Shown here: positions 36,824 to 45,862 of the stretch, in pieces | How the letters are laid out: each line of letters opens with the position of its first letter | How positions within the stretch are numbered: position 1 is the first letter of the stretch | Assembly: GCF_031458325.1 (NCBI RefSeq) | Contig: NZ_JAVDYG010000001.1 | Location: 1,550,001-1,614,000, forward strand | Reading direction: 5' to 3' | DNA length: 64,000 bases | Origin: Nocardioides marmoribigeumensis | GTDB taxonomy: Bacteria; Actinomycetota; Actinomycetes; Propionibacteriales; Nocardioidaceae | Made by a program: the position numbers and the translations under genes | Notes under the pieces: model-generated | Database searches by the model: none | Told to the model about the DNA's origin: nothing | The model's input: only the letters and a program-made list of their open reading frames with translations

Positions 36824-37984
36824 GTGGACCCGACCGCGCTCAACCTGATCTTCGCTCTCCTCGGCGTGGTCATCGGCGCGATCCCGGTCCTCGCCTGGCG
36901 GGTGAGCGACCGTGAGCTGCGCGCCCCGTCCGAGCCGCCGTCGTACGCCGAGGCGGCCGTCGTGCCCGCCGGGGTCTCCACGGTCCTCAACGTCCTCCGC
37001 TCCAGCGCCCTGGTGGTCGACGAGGAGGACCGCGTGCTGCAGGCCTCCGCGCCGGCGTACGCGATGGGCCTGGTGCACGGCGCCGAGCTGCGCGTCCCGG
37101 AGCTGCGCGACCTCGTGCGGCAGGTGCGCCGCGACGGCGAGACCCGGGTGATCGACCTCGACATCGAGAGCGCGCGCACGCCGCGGCAGGTCCGCGCCCG
37201 CGTCGCCGTGCTGAGCAGCCGGCTGGTCCTCGTGCTCGCCGACGACCGCACCCGCGAGCGGCAGGTCGAGGCGATCCGCCGCGACTTCGTGGCCAACGTC
37301 TCCCACGAGCTCAAGACCCCGATCGGCGCGCTCACGCTGCTCGCCGAGGCGGTGCAGGAGGCCTCCGACGACCCCGAGGCCGTGCAGCACTTCAGCAACC
37401 GGATGAAGCTCGAGGCGGGCCGGCTCGGTCGCCTGGTCCAGCAGATCATCGAGCTCTCGCGCCTCCAGGACGACCGCGCGCTCGACTCCCCCGCCGTCGT
37501 CGACGTCGACGCGCTGGTCACCTCGTGCGTCGACGCGGTCGAGGTCGAGGCGAAGGCCAAGGACATCGAGGTCGTGTACGACGGCCAGCACCACCTGCGC
37601 ATCCTCGGCAACGCCGAGCAGATCTCGCTGGCGCTGGGCAACCTGGTGGCCAACGCGGTGGCCTACTCCGAGCCGCACAGCCAGGTCACCCTCGCCGCGC
37701 ACCGCTCGGGCACGATGGTCGACCTCTCGGTCGCCGACGAGGGCATCGGCATCCCGGCCGACGAGCTGGAGCGGATCTTCGAGCGGTTCTACCGTGTCGA
37801 CCCGGCCCGCCACCGGTCCACCGGCGGCACCGGCCTGGGCCTGTCGATCGTCAAGCACGTCGCCGCCGCCCACGGTGGCGAGGTGAAGGTGTGGTCGCGT
37901 CCCGGCCACGGCTCGACGTTCACCCTCCGCCTGCCCCGCGCCGCCGCCGGCGGCGCCCCGACCGACCCCAAGGAGAACCCGTGA
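36824..37984 (+). CDS. senX3: Sensor histidine kinase SenX3-like
   Basis: A 386-residue kinase with one N-terminal membrane helix and a short second hydrophobic part, a PAS-like domain (VLNVLRSSALVVDEEDRVLQ), phospho-acceptor His in FVANVSHELKTPIGAL, N-box LGNLVANAVAYS, and G-boxes DEGIGIP and GGTGLGLSIV. It pairs with the RegX3-like regulator that starts within its stop codon. GTG 36824 lies 6 nt after TACCAT (36812-36817). Phosphate sensing is inferred from homology and the adjacent phoU. Confidence 0.92.
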   Translation: MDPTALNLIFALLGVVIGAIPVLAWRVSDRELRAPSEPPSYAEAAVVPAGVSTVLNVLRSSALVVDEEDRVLQASAPAYAMGLVHGAELRVPELRDLVRQVRRDGETRVIDLDIESARTPRQVRARVAVLSSRLVLVLADDRTRERQVEAIRRDFVANVSHELKTPIGALTLLAEAVQEASDDPEAVQHFSNRMKLEAGRLGRLVQQIIELSRLQDDRALDSPAVVDVDALVTSCVDAVEVEAKAKDIEVVYDGQHHLRILGNAEQISLALGNLVANAVAYSEPHSQVTLAAHRSGTMVDLSVADEGIGIPADELERIFERFYRVDPARHRSTGGTGLGLSIVKHVAAAHGGEVKVWSRPGHGSTFTLRLPRAAAGGAPTDPKENP

Positions 37985-38658
37985 CCCGAGTGCTCGTCGT
38001 GGAGGACGAGGAGAGCTACAGCGACGCCCTGAGCTACATGCTCCGCAAGGAGGGCTTCGAGGTGGCCGTGGCCGCGACCGGCGACGGCGGCCTGGAGGAG
38101 TTCGAGCGCAACGGCGCCGACATCGTCCTGCTCGACCTGATGCTGCCCGGCCTGCCCGGCACCGAGGTGTGCCGCCGCATCCGCCAGACCTCCCACGTGC
38201 CCGTGATCATGGTCAGCGCCAAGGACGACGAGGTCGACAAGGTCGTGGGCCTCGAGCTGGGTGCCGACGACTACGTCACCAAGCCCTACGCCCCGCGCGA
38301 GCTCGTCGCCCGGATCCGGGCGGTCCTGCGCCGCGGTGCCGACGTCGACGTGACCCCCGCTGCCCTGGAGGCCGGCCCGGTGCGCATGGACGTCGAGCGC
38401 CACGTCGTCCAGGTCGACGGGACCGACGTCTCGCTGCCGCTCAAGGAGTTCGAGCTGCTCGAGATGCTGCTGCGCAACGCCGGCCGGGTCCTCACCCGCG
38501 GCCAGCTGATCGACCGCGTCTGGGGCTCGGACTACGTCGGGGACACCAAGACCCTCGACGTCCACGTCAAACGGCTGCGCGCCAAGCTCGAGCCCGACCC
38601 GGGCAACCCGGTCCACCTGGTGACCGTCCGCGGGCTGGGCTACAAGTTCGAGGCCTGA
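37981..38658 (+). CDS. regX3: Response regulator RegX3-like
   Basis: A 225-residue OmpR/PhoB-type regulator: receiver domain with EDEE acidic pocket, phospho-acceptor Asp in VLLDLMLPG and Lys in YVTKPY; C-terminal winged helix with LPLKEFELLEMLLRNAGRVL, TKTLDVHVKRLRAKLE and VRGLGYKFE. It should activate phosphate-starvation genes when phosphorylated. The GTG start overlaps the kinase stop. Confidence 0.94.
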   Translation: MTRVLVVEDEESYSDALSYMLRKEGFEVAVAATGDGGLEEFERNGADIVLLDLMLPGLPGTEVCRRIRQTSHVPVIMVSAKDDEVDKVVGLELGADDYVTKPYAPRELVARIRAVLRRGADVDVTPAALEAGPVRMDVERHVVQVDGTDVSLPLKEFELLEMLLRNAGRVLTRGQLIDRVWGSDYVGDTKTLDVHVKRLRAKLEPDPGNPVHLVTVRGLGYKFEA

Positions 38659-38673
38659 GGGCCCGGTCGAGCG

Positions 38674-39297
38674 CTACTCCGAGCCGTCGGGGCCCTCGGG
38701 GCCCTCGGGGCCGACGCCCGACTCCAGCCAGCCCCGGAACGCCTCGAGGTTCTTGGTCGACTCGCCGCGCGCGATGCGCCAGGCCCACTCCTTGCGGATG
38801 GAGGAGCCGAAGCCCATCTCCAGGATCGGGTTGAACGAGTCGTCGGCGTAGGCGAGCACCGAGCCGAGCAGCCGGTCGACCTCGTCCTCGGTGACCGCGG
38901 AGAGCGGCAGCCGCCCGTCGAGGTAGATGTCGCCGTGGTGGTCCACCGCGAACGCCATCCCGAACAGCTTGAGGTTGCGCTCGAGCAGCCAGCGGTAGAC
39001 CTGCTCGTGGTTCTCGTCGGGGTGCCGCGCGACGAACGCGTGGACCGCGAACGAGTGCTTGCCGACGTCGAGGCGGCAGGGCGTCTGGAGCTTGCGCTCG
39101 CCGGGCAGCGTGACGGAGAAGCTGCCGTGCCCGAGCTCCTCCCACTCGATGTCGGAGCCGCCCAGGGCGCTGCGGACGGTCGCGATGGCGACCTCGCGGG
39201 CGTCCGGGCTCGGGGCGTCCGGGCTCGGGGCGTCCGGGCTCGGGGCGTCCGGGCTCGGGGCGTCGGAGGGGGACTCGGTCGAGGTGCGCTCAGCCAC
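38674..39297 (-). CDS. YbjN domain protein with Ser-Pro-Asp-Ala repeats
   Basis: A 207-residue protein. Residues about 10-35 are a low-complexity linker of SPDAP repeats encoded by 15-bp units; the rest is a YbjN/type III chaperone-like domain ([60 protein letters not shown]). Function of YbjN proteins in actinobacteria is unknown. GTG 39297 overlaps the mshA stop by 8 nt, and the mycobacterial homologue also follows mshA. Confidence 0.82.
   Translation of the reverse strand: MAERTSTESPSDAPSPDAPSPDAPSPDAPSPDAREVAIATVRSALGGSDIEWEELGHGSFSVTLPGERKLQTPCRLDVGKHSFAVHAFVARHPDENHEQVYRWLLERNLKLFGMAFAVDHHGDIYLDGRLPLSAVTEDEVDRLLGSVLAYADDSFNPILEMGFGSSIRKEWAWRIARGESTKNLEAFRGWLESGVGPEGPEGPDGSE
39201..39260 (-). 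repeat. Four perfect 15-bp tandem repeats in coding sequence
   Basis: CGTCCGGGCTCGGGG repeats four times without change (39201-39260), encoding SPDAP on the minus strand. The identity at DNA level points to recent slippage, so copy number probably varies between strains. Confidence 0.95.
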
Positions 39298-40606
39298 CCA
39301 CGGCCTCCTGTCGGGTGTGCTCGTGGTCCGCGCGCAGCAGGGTCGCGGCGCGGTGGTACGCCGCGAGCGTGCGGTCCGCGGTCCGCTCCCAGGCGAACTC
39401 GCGCGCGTGGTCGAGCGCGGCAGCGGCCAGCATGTCACGCAGGCCGGGCTCGTCGACGAGTCGTCTGATCGCGCGGGCGTAGTCGGCCGGGTCGTGGCCC
39501 TCGACGAGCAGCCCGGTCACCCCGTCGCGCACGACGGTGGGCAGCCCGCCGACGGCCGCGGCGACCACCGGGGTCCCGACCGCCTGGGCCTCCATGCCGA
39601 CCAGCCCGAAGGACTCGTTGTACGACGGCACGCAGACGACCGTGGCGGCGGCGTACCAGTCGACCAGGGTGTCGCGGTCCACCGGCGGCACGAACCGCAC
39701 GAGGTCGGCGATGCCGAGCGAGCGGGCCAGGGAGGCGAGGGCGCCGGGGTGCTCCAGACCGCTGCCGGACGGACCGCCCACGACCGGGACGACGAGCCGC
39801 GGCCGCAGGTCGGGGTCGGCGGCGACCAGGTGGGCGACCGCGCGGAGCAGGACGTCGGGGGCCTTGAGCGGCTGCAGCCGCCCGACGAAGGCCGGCACGA
39901 CGGCGTCGGCCGGGATGCCGAGCCGGGCCCGGGCCCCGGCCTGCGACCGCGGCTGGAACACGGTCAGGTCCACGCCCGGGGGTACGACGTCCACGCGCGC
40001 CGGGTCGGCGTCGTAGAGCCGGACCAGCTGGCGGGCCTCGAGGTCGGTGTTGGCGATGAGCATGTCGGCGGCCTCGACCACCTGGTCCTCGCCGACGAGG
40101 CGGGCGTGGGGCTCGGGGGTGTCGCCGTCGGCCAGCTGGGCGTTCTTGACCTTGGCCATCGTGTGCATCGTGTGCACGAGCGGGACCGACCAGCGGTCGC
40201 GGAGCAGCGCGCCGACCTGGCCGGACAGCCAGTAGTGGGAGTGGATCAGGTCGAACCAGCCCTGCTCGTGCCCGGCCTCGGCCCGCAGCAGGTGCCGCGC
40301 GAAGACGCACAGCTGGCCGGGCAGCTCCTCCTTGGGCAGCCCCTCGAACGGGCCGGCCAGCACGTGGTGCACCCGGACCCCGGGGGCGGCCTCCACCGTG
40401 GCGGGCGTGAGGGAGGACGTGGCGCGGGTGTAGATCTCGACCTCGAGACCGCGGTCGGCCAGCCGCTTGGACAGCTCGAGGACGTAGACGTTCATGCCGC
40501 CGGCGTCGCCGGTGCCGGGCTGGTCCAGCGGGGAGGTGTGCAGACTCACCATCGCCACGCGGCGCAGCGGGTGGGCCGCGAACGGCAGGGGTCGTGCTTC
40601 GGTCAC
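39290..40606 (-). CDS. mshA: D-inositol-3-phosphate glycosyltransferase MshA
   Basis: A 438-residue GT4 glycosyltransferase that joins GlcNAc to inositol 3-phosphate, the first step of mycothiol synthesis. [19 protein letters not shown] at the N-terminus is diagnostic of Msh[30 protein letters not shown] and the [11 protein letters not shown] nucleotide-sugar site follow. GTG 40606 is preceded by GGAGGTG with 5-nt spacing. Confidence 0.93.
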   Translation of the reverse strand: MTEARPLPFAAHPLRRVAMVSLHTSPLDQPGTGDAGGMNVYVLELSKRLADRGLEVEIYTRATSSLTPATVEAAPGVRVHHVLAGPFEGLPKEELPGQLCVFARHLLRAEAGHEQGWFDLIHSHYWLSGQVGALLRDRWSVPLVHTMHTMAKVKNAQLADGDTPEPHARLVGEDQVVEAADMLIANTDLEARQLVRLYDADPARVDVVPPGVDLTVFQPRSQAGARARLGIPADAVVPAFVGRLQPLKAPDVLLRAVAHLVAADPDLRPRLVVPVVGGPSGSGLEHPGALASLARSLGIADLVRFVPPVDRDTLVDWYAAATVVCVPSYNESFGLVGMEAQAVGTPVVAAAVGGLPTVVRDGVTGLLVEGHDPADYARAIRRLVDEPGLRDMLAAAALDHAREFAWERTADRTLAAYHRAATLLRADHEHTRQEAVGG

Positions 40607-40668
40607 CGGGACACCTCCGGACAGGCTCAACCGCGGTCGATCCTGCCCCATTCCCGGGACCGGCAAGC

Positions 40669-41373
40669 TCAGTCGGCGAGCCCGTGGAGGTTCTTGGCCG
40701 TCGGGGAGGTCGGGACCGTGGCCGGGTCGGGGTCGGTGCCGAAGATCCGGTCGGCGGTGTGGGCGGTGGTGACCGTCATCCAGAAGTGCTCGTTCTTGAA
40801 GTGGTGCAGCCGGTGGTGGCGCCACACCGCCTTGTAGAGGCGGCCCTTGGGCTTGTAGTCGGTGTGCACGAGGTAGTGCGTCCACTCGTAGACCAGCCCC
40901 ACGATGCCCACGGTCAGCATGAAGCTGAGGCCGTTGCCGGGGGTCGGGGCGACCCACAGGGGCACGGCCACGGTGAGCACCATCAGGCCGATCATCGTCT
41001 GCCACGGGATGAACACCAGCGGGAGGTTGCGCGGGTCGCGGTGGTGCCGGCGGTGCTCGCGGGCCAGCAGGGTGTCGACCATGACGCCGGCGACGCGGCG
41101 CGGTCGCCAGTGGAGGATGAAGACGTGGACGACCCACTCGATCACGGGGAACAGCGCCACGAAGGCCAGCGGGGACAGCAGGTCGGTGGCCCGCCAGTCG
41201 CCGACGATCACGCGGGCCACGAGCGCCCCGACGAGCGTGGCGGTGATCATCCACGGCGACGGGTGGCGCCAGAACTCCGCGAACGCCTCGCCCAGCGTCA
41301 CCTTGGTGACGCGGTTGCCGGTGATGCGGGCCTCACGTTGATCGAGCCCAGTCGAGATCTCGTTGGTCGTCAT
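40669..41373 (-). CDS. Sterol desaturase/fatty acid hydroxylase-like membrane protein
   Basis: A 234-residue membrane protein with the eight-His diiron pattern: [23 protein letters not shown] and [13 protein letters not shown]. Three or four hydrophobic segments hold the active site at the cytoplasmic face. It would hydroxylate or desaturate a lipid; substrate unknown. Its ATG overlaps the stop of the FadR-type regulator gene upstream by one base, so they share a transcript. Confidence 0.87.
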   Translation of the reverse strand: MTTNEISTGLDQREARITGNRVTKVTLGEAFAEFWRHPSPWMITATLVGALVARVIVGDWRATDLLSPLAFVALFPVIEWVVHVFILHWRPRRVAGVMVDTLLAREHRRHHRDPRNLPLVFIPWQTMIGLMVLTVAVPLWVAPTPGNGLSFMLTVGIVGLVYEWTHYLVHTDYKPKGRLYKAVWRHHRLHHFKNEHFWMTVTTAHTADRIFGTDPDPATVPTSPTAKNLHGLAD

Positions 41374-42152
41374 CAGTCCTCCGGGCGGGTGGTGGGGTCG
41401 TCGGGATCGGCGGCCTCGAGCAGGAGCAGCGTCTGGAGCAGGCCCTCGGTGACGGGCCCGAGCAGGGCCTGGGCGGCGGCGGAGGCGGCCTCGGGGTCGC
41501 CGGCGGCGACGGCCTCGGCCAGCGCGGAGTAGGTGCCGGCCTGCTCGACCTCGGCGGCCATCACCACCGCGAGCGCCTCCATCGCGGGCTCGTAGGCCGC
41601 GCGGAGGCTGTTGAACATCAGGCGGAACGCGATGTTGTCGCCCGCGTCGACCACGAGGTCCCAGAACTCCAGCGCGTCGTGCTGCAGTGCGACCGGGTCT
41701 GTCGACCCCGCGAGCCGGCGTACGACGGCCCGCAGGTCCGCGCCCACCGCGGCGGCCCGCGCGGGGTCGGCAGCGAGCTTGCGCGCGGCCAGCCCGGCCA
41801 CCTGGGGACCGAGGAGCAGCCGCGCCTCGAGGAGGCTGCGGGCCACGGCGAGGTCGAGGTCGCCGGTGAGGACGAGCAACCGGGGCAGCAGCTCGAGCCC
41901 GGCGTGCAGGCGGAAGTCGCGCACGGTCGTGGTGCCGCCCTGTCGCACCTCGACCAGGCCGGCCTGCGAGAGCCGCTGGAGCGCCTCGCGGACCGCCGGC
42001 CGGGAGACCCCGAGGAGCTCGGCGAGCCGGCGCTCGCTCGGGAGGGCCTCACCGGGGCCGAGCGACCCGCCGACGACCTCGTGCGCGAGCTGCTCGAACA
42101 CCTCGTCGGGGACGGAGCGGCGACGGATCGGCTGCAGGGGCATGCCGGCCAC
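41373..42152 (-). CDS. FadR-subfamily GntR regulator
   Basis: A 259-residue regulator with a GntR winged helix (FEQLAHEVVGGSLGPGEALP, SERRLAELLGVSRPAVREAL, GLVEVRQGGTTTV) and an all-helical FCD ligand domain (YEPAMEALAVVMAAEVEQAG). Starts are GTG 42152 or ATG 42143. The upstream gap contains TGGTCAGACCA, the typical FadR-type operator shape, so autoregulation is likely. It is co-transcribed with the lipid hydroxylase, suggesting an acyl or lipid effector. Confidence 0.87.
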   Translation of the reverse strand: MAGMPLQPIRRRSVPDEVFEQLAHEVVGGSLGPGEALPSERRLAELLGVSRPAVREALQRLSQAGLVEVRQGGTTTVRDFRLHAGLELLPRLLVLTGDLDLAVARSLLEARLLLGPQVAGLAARKLAADPARAAAVGADLRAVVRRLAGSTDPVALQHDALEFWDLVVDAGDNIAFRLMFNSLRAAYEPAMEALAVVMAAEVEQAGTYSALAEAVAAGDPEAASAAAQALLGPVTEGLLQTLLLLEAADPDDPTTRPED

Positions 42153-42170
42153 TGTGACCCGGGACAGGCC

Positions 42171-42210
42171 AGGTGGTCAAGTGGTCAGACCAGGTTGTCC
42201 CAGGACCTGG
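42171..42210. promoter_or_regulatory. Putative GntR/FadR operator region
   Basis: TGGTCAGACCA at 42182-42192 is a perfect palindrome matching the TGGT-N3-ACCA form of FadR-subfamily sites, preceded by another TGGTCA half-site at about 42174. CCAGGT at 42190 pairs with ACCTGG at 42205-42210. It lies just upstream of the regulator start. Binding is inferred. Confidence 0.55.
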
Positions 42211-42278
42211 GAGGCGCACGCCGAACCCCGGGCCGGGACACCTCCGCAGGCGGACGCGGGGCGTGGGAGACTCGGCCG

Positions 42279-42968
42279 ATGCGGACCATCGGACTCATCG
42301 GCGGCCTGAGCTGGCAGAGCTCCGCGGTGTACTACCGCCTGCTCAACCAGGAGATCGAGCGCCGTCTGGGCGGCCTCCACTCGGCCACGACCGTCATGAC
42401 CTCGGTCGACTTCGACCGGCTCACCACGCTGCAGCGCGACGAGGACTGGGACGAGGTCGGCCGCGTCCTGTCCGCCGCGGCGCGCAGCACGGAGGCGGCC
42501 GGGGCCGACTTCCTCCTGATGTGCACGACGGCGTTCCACCGCGTCGCCGAGCAGGTCGAGGCGTCCGTGGACATCCCGTTCCTCCACCTCGGTGACGTCG
42601 TCGCGCAGGCGTGCCTGGACCACAAGCTGCGGTCGGTGGCCTTCCTCGGCACGTCGTTCGCCATGGGCCGCGACTTCTTCCGCGACCGGATCGCCTCCCA
42701 CGGACTCGAGGTGCTGGTGCCCGACGTCGAGCACCACGGCACGATCGACCGGATCATCTACGACGAGCTCGTGCACGGCCGCGTCAACGACGCCTCCCGC
42801 AAGACCGTCGTCGGCATCATCGACGGGCTGTGGGACGCCGGCGCCGAGGGCGTGATCCTGGGCTGCACCGAGCTCGAGGAGCTCATCCACCAGGCCGACG
42901 TCGACCTGCCGGTCTTCCCCTGCACGACGCTGCACGTCGAGGCGGCGATCTCGGCCGCCCTCGCCTGA
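42279..42968 (+). CDS. Aspartate/glutamate racemase family protein
   Basis: A 229-residue racemase with the two catalytic cysteines: MCTTAFH about residue 83 and GCTELEELI about residue 194. [20 protein letters not shown] is the typical N-terminus of the Asp racemase (YgeA-like) group. It interconverts L- and D-amino acids, perhaps Asp or Glu. ATG 42279 follows GAGACT by 6 nt. Confidence 0.88.
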   Translation: MRTIGLIGGLSWQSSAVYYRLLNQEIERRLGGLHSATTVMTSVDFDRLTTLQRDEDWDEVGRVLSAAARSTEAAGADFLLMCTTAFHRVAEQVEASVDIPFLHLGDVVAQACLDHKLRSVAFLGTSFAMGRDFFRDRIASHGLEVLVPDVEHHGTIDRIIYDELVHGRVNDASRKTVVGIIDGLWDAGAEGVILGCTELEELIHQADVDLPVFPCTTLHVEAAISAALA

Positions 42969-42980
42969 CCCCGGCGCCGC

Positions 42981-43757
42981 TCACCGGCCCAGCACCGCCT
43001 CGACGGCCGGCCCCAGCACCTCGCCGGCCCGGCCCCGCACGACCAGGTCGGCCAGGTCGTCGTACGGCGTGCGCTCGTCGTTGACGATGACCAGCCGCGC
43101 CCCGTGCCCCCGCGCCTCGGCCGGCAGGCCGGCGGCGGGGTGGACCTGGAGCGACGACCCGGTGGTGAGCAGCAGGTCGGCCGACCGCACCAGGCGGACG
43201 GCCTCGTCGACGACCTCGGGGTCGAGCACCTGCCCGAACGAGACCGTCGCCGACTTGACCAGCTGCCCGCACCCGGGACAGGAGGGGTCGTCCTCCCCCG
43301 CGTCGAGCCGCTCGAACGCCCAGGTGTGCGGCGCCCGCCAGCCGCAGCCACCGACCACGGGCCCGCGGGGCGTCCCGATGCACCGCACCTCGCGCGCCGT
43401 GCCGTGCAGCTCGACGACGTGCTGCGACCCGGCGTCCTGGTGCAGGCCGTCGATGTTCTGCGTGATCACCCCGGGCGAGCGCCCGGCCGCCTCGAGCGCC
43501 GCGAAGGCCCGGTGAGCCGGGTTGGGCCGGGCCTCCGGGGCGAAGAACTCCCGTCGCATCTCCCAGCTCAGCCGGCGCACGCCGGCGTCGGCGACGTAGC
43601 GCTCGAGCTCGAAGCTCCTGGGGTCGTAGCGCGTCCACACCCCGCCCGGCGACCGGAAGTCGGGGATGCCGGACTCGGTGCTGACCCCGGCGCCCGTGAA
43701 CCCCACGACCCGCGAGGAGGTGGCGAGCAGGTCGACGAGCTCGAGATGGGCGTCCAT
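42981..43757 (-). CDS. Sir2-family NAD-dependent deacylase
   Basis: A 258-residue sirtuin. NAD-binding [21 protein letters not shown] (GAGVS), [12 protein letters not shown], catalytic His in VELHGT, zinc cysteines in RCIG, GGCGW and CPGCG, and [13 protein letters not shown] are present. It removes acyl groups from lysines using NAD. ATG 43757 is preferred over an upstream in-frame codon. It is convergent with the racemase gene. Confidence 0.92.
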   Translation of the reverse strand: MDAHLELVDLLATSSRVVGFTGAGVSTESGIPDFRSPGGVWTRYDPRSFELERYVADAGVRRLSWEMRREFFAPEARPNPAHRAFAALEAAGRSPGVITQNIDGLHQDAGSQHVVELHGTAREVRCIGTPRGPVVGGCGWRAPHTWAFERLDAGEDDPSCPGCGQLVKSATVSFGQVLDPEVVDEAVRLVRSADLLLTTGSSLQVHPAAGLPAEARGHGARLVIVNDERTPYDDLADLVVRGRAGEVLGPAVEAVLGR

Positions 43758-43790
43758 GCGGCCACCGTGCCACGGGCCTCCGACAGCCGC

Positions 43791-43804
43791 GTGAGGTCGC
43801 TCAC
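43791..43804 (+). promoter_or_regulatory. CRP/GlxR-like site upstream of dctA copy 1
   Basis: GTGAGGTCGCTCAC fits GTGA-N6-TCAC and continues to TCACA, the CRP/GlxR half-site arrangement. It lies 45 nt before ATG 43850. The second dctA copy has an equivalent site at 47488-47501. Confidence 0.5.
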
Positions 43805-43849
43805 AGCGGGTAAAGAGATCTGCAGCCACACCACGAAGGGGGGACCCCG

Positions 43850-45181
43850 ATGTCCCAGACCACCCAGACGGCCCCGCGGCGCGACCGCACCCACTTCCTC
43901 TACATCGCGGTCATCGTGGCCGTGGTGCTCGGCATCGCCGTCGGCTTCCTCGCCCCTGACCTCGGCGCCAAGCTCAAGCCCCTCGGGGACGCCTTCGTCG
44001 GGCTGATCAAGATGATGATCTCGCCGGTCATCTTCTGCACGATCGTCCTCGGCGTCGGCTCGGTGGCCAGTGCCGCCAAGGTCGGCAAGGTCGGTGGCCT
44101 CGCCCTCGGCTACTTCCTGGTGATGTCCACCTTCGCCCTGGCGATCGGCCTCGTGGTGGGCAACATCCTCCACCCCGGCGCGGGGCTCAACCTCACCGAC
44201 GAGCTGGCCAAGTCCGGCAAGGAGCAGGCGGCCGGCGCCGGCAGCACCACCGAGTTCCTGCTCGGGATCATCCCGACGACGCTGCTCTCCTCGCTCACCG
44301 AGGGCGACATCCTCCAGACCCTGTTCGTCGCCCTGCTGGTCGGCTTCGCGATCCAGACGATGGGCGCCGCCGGCAAGCCCGTGCTGCGCGGCATCGAACA
44401 CCTGCAGCGCGTGGTCTTCAAGGTGCTCGCGATGATCATGTGGGCCGCCCCGATCGGCGCCTTCGGCGCGATGGCGGCCGTGGTCGGCGAGACCGGCATC
44501 GACGCGCTCAAGTCGCTCGCGGTGATCATGCTCGGCTTCTACGCCACGTGTGCGCTCTTCGTCTTCGGGGTGCTGTTCGTGGTGCTCAAGGTGACGACCG
44601 GGGTCAACCTGTTCAAGCTGCTGAAGTACCTCGCCCGCGAGTTCCTGCTCATCCTCTCGACGTCGTCGTCGGAGTCCGCGCTGCCGCGTCTCATCGCCAA
44701 GATGGAGCACGCCGGCGTCGAGCAGACGACGGTCGGCGTGGTCGTGCCGACCGGCTACTCGTTCAACCTCGACGGGACCGCGATCTACCTGACCATGGCG
44801 ACGCTGTTCATCGCCCGCGCGATGGGCGACCCGCTGTCGATCGGGGAGCAGATCTCGCTGCTGGTGTTCATGGTGATCGCCTCCAAGGGCGCGGCCGGGG
44901 TCACCGGCGCCGGCCTCGCGACGCTGGCCGGCGGCCTGTCGTCGCACCGGCCCGAGCTGCTCGACGGGGTCGGCCTGATCGTCGGCATCGACCGCTTCAT
45001 GTCCGAGGCCCGCGCGCTGACCAACTTCGCCGGCAACGCCGTCGCCACGGTCGTGATCGGCGCCTGGACCGGGTCGCTCGACAAGGAGCGCATGGCCGCC
45101 GTCCTCGACGGTCACCGGCCCTTCGACGAGGCCACGATGCTCGACGAGGACGACCGTCACGAGGAGCCCGTGCCGGTCTGA
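43850..45181 (+). CDS. dctA: Dicarboxylate:cation symporter DctA, copy 1
   Basis: A 443-residue DAACS-family transporter for C4-dicarboxylates. Helix-rich throughout; substrate and cation sites are in ILSTSSSESALPRL, PTGYSFNLDGTAIYL and the FAGNAVATVVIG segment with the TNFAGN aspartate/asparagine region. It is about 80 percent identical by eye to the copy at 47555, differing mostly in the tails. Its stop abuts the stop of the response regulator, which probably controls it. Confidence 0.92.
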   Translation: MSQTTQTAPRRDRTHFLYIAVIVAVVLGIAVGFLAPDLGAKLKPLGDAFVGLIKMMISPVIFCTIVLGVGSVASAAKVGKVGGLALGYFLVMSTFALAIGLVVGNILHPGAGLNLTDELAKSGKEQAAGAGSTTEFLLGIIPTTLLSSLTEGDILQTLFVALLVGFAIQTMGAAGKPVLRGIEHLQRVVFKVLAMIMWAAPIGAFGAMAAVVGETGIDALKSLAVIMLGFYATCALFVFGVLFVVLKVTTGVNLFKLLKYLAREFLLILSTSSSESALPRLIAKMEHAGVEQTTVGVVVPTGYSFNLDGTAIYLTMATLFIARAMGDPLSIGEQISLLVFMVIASKGAAGVTGAGLATLAGGLSSHRPELLDGVGLIVGIDRFMSEARALTNFAGNAVATVVIGAWTGSLDKERMAAVLDGHRPFDEATMLDEDDRHEEPVPV

Positions 45182-45862
45182 CTAGCGCCAGCGGTACTCC
45201 ACCTCGGGGCGCCCGGCGCCGCCGTACCTCGGCCGGCGCTCGAGCACCCCGGACGCCTCGAGGTGCTCGAGGTAGCGCCGCGCGGTCACGCGCGAGAGCC
45301 CGCACTCCGCGGCGACCTCCGAGGCCGAGCGCGCCTGCCCGGCGCCGCGCAGGTGCGCGGTGACCAGGGCGAGGGTCTCCGGGCTCATCCCCTTGGGCAG
45401 GCCCGCGCCCTCGTCCGCGGTCCGCAGCGACCCCAGCAGCTGGTCGATCTCGCCCTGCACGACGTCGGCGCCGGAGGCCGAGAGCCGGGCGCGGTAGTCG
45501 GCGTACTGCTCGAGCTTGGCGCGCAGCCCGGCGAACGTGAACGGCTTGAGCAGGTAGGACACGACGCCCTGCGACACCGCCCGGCGTACGACGTCCAGCT
45601 CGCGCACCGAGGTCACCGCGACGGCGTCGCAGCCGTGACCCTCGAGCCGCAGCTGGGCGAGCAGGTCGAGGCCGTGCCCGTCGGGCAGGTGCATGTCGAG
45701 CAGCAGCAGGTCGGCGGGCGAGGTGCGCAGGATGCGGCGCGCGTCGGCGCAGGAGCGGGCGACGCCCACGAGCGTGAAGCCCGACAGCCGCTGGACCAGC
45801 TCCGCGTGGGCGGCCGCGGCGATCGCCTCGTCCTCGACGACCAGCACCGCGATCGGGCTCAC
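45182..45862 (-). CDS. Response regulator, CitB/DcuR type
   Basis: A 226-residue regulator: receiver domain with VVEDEA, phospho-acceptor Asp in LLLLDMHLPDG and Lys in SYLLKPF, then a linker and a C-terminal helix-turn-helix (SASEVAAECGLSRVTARRYL) as in CitB/DcuR regulators. The GTG start overlaps the kinase stop. It lies between two dctA genes, so control of dicarboxylate uptake is likely. Confidence 0.9.
   Translation of the reverse strand: MSPIAVLVVEDEAIAAAAHAELVQRLSGFTLVGVARSCADARRILRTSPADLLLLDMHLPDGHGLDLLAQLRLEGHGCDAVAVTSVRELDVVRRAVSQGVVSYLLKPFTFAGLRAKLEQYADYRARLSASGADVVQGEIDQLLGSLRTADEGAGLPKGMSPETLALVTAHLRGAGQARSASEVAAECGLSRVTARRYLEHLEASGVLERRPRYGGAGRPEVEYRWR

Noticed and set aside
39201-39260. 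CRISPR-like regular repeats
   Set aside because: Units are contiguous 15-mers without spacers and lie in a coding frame.
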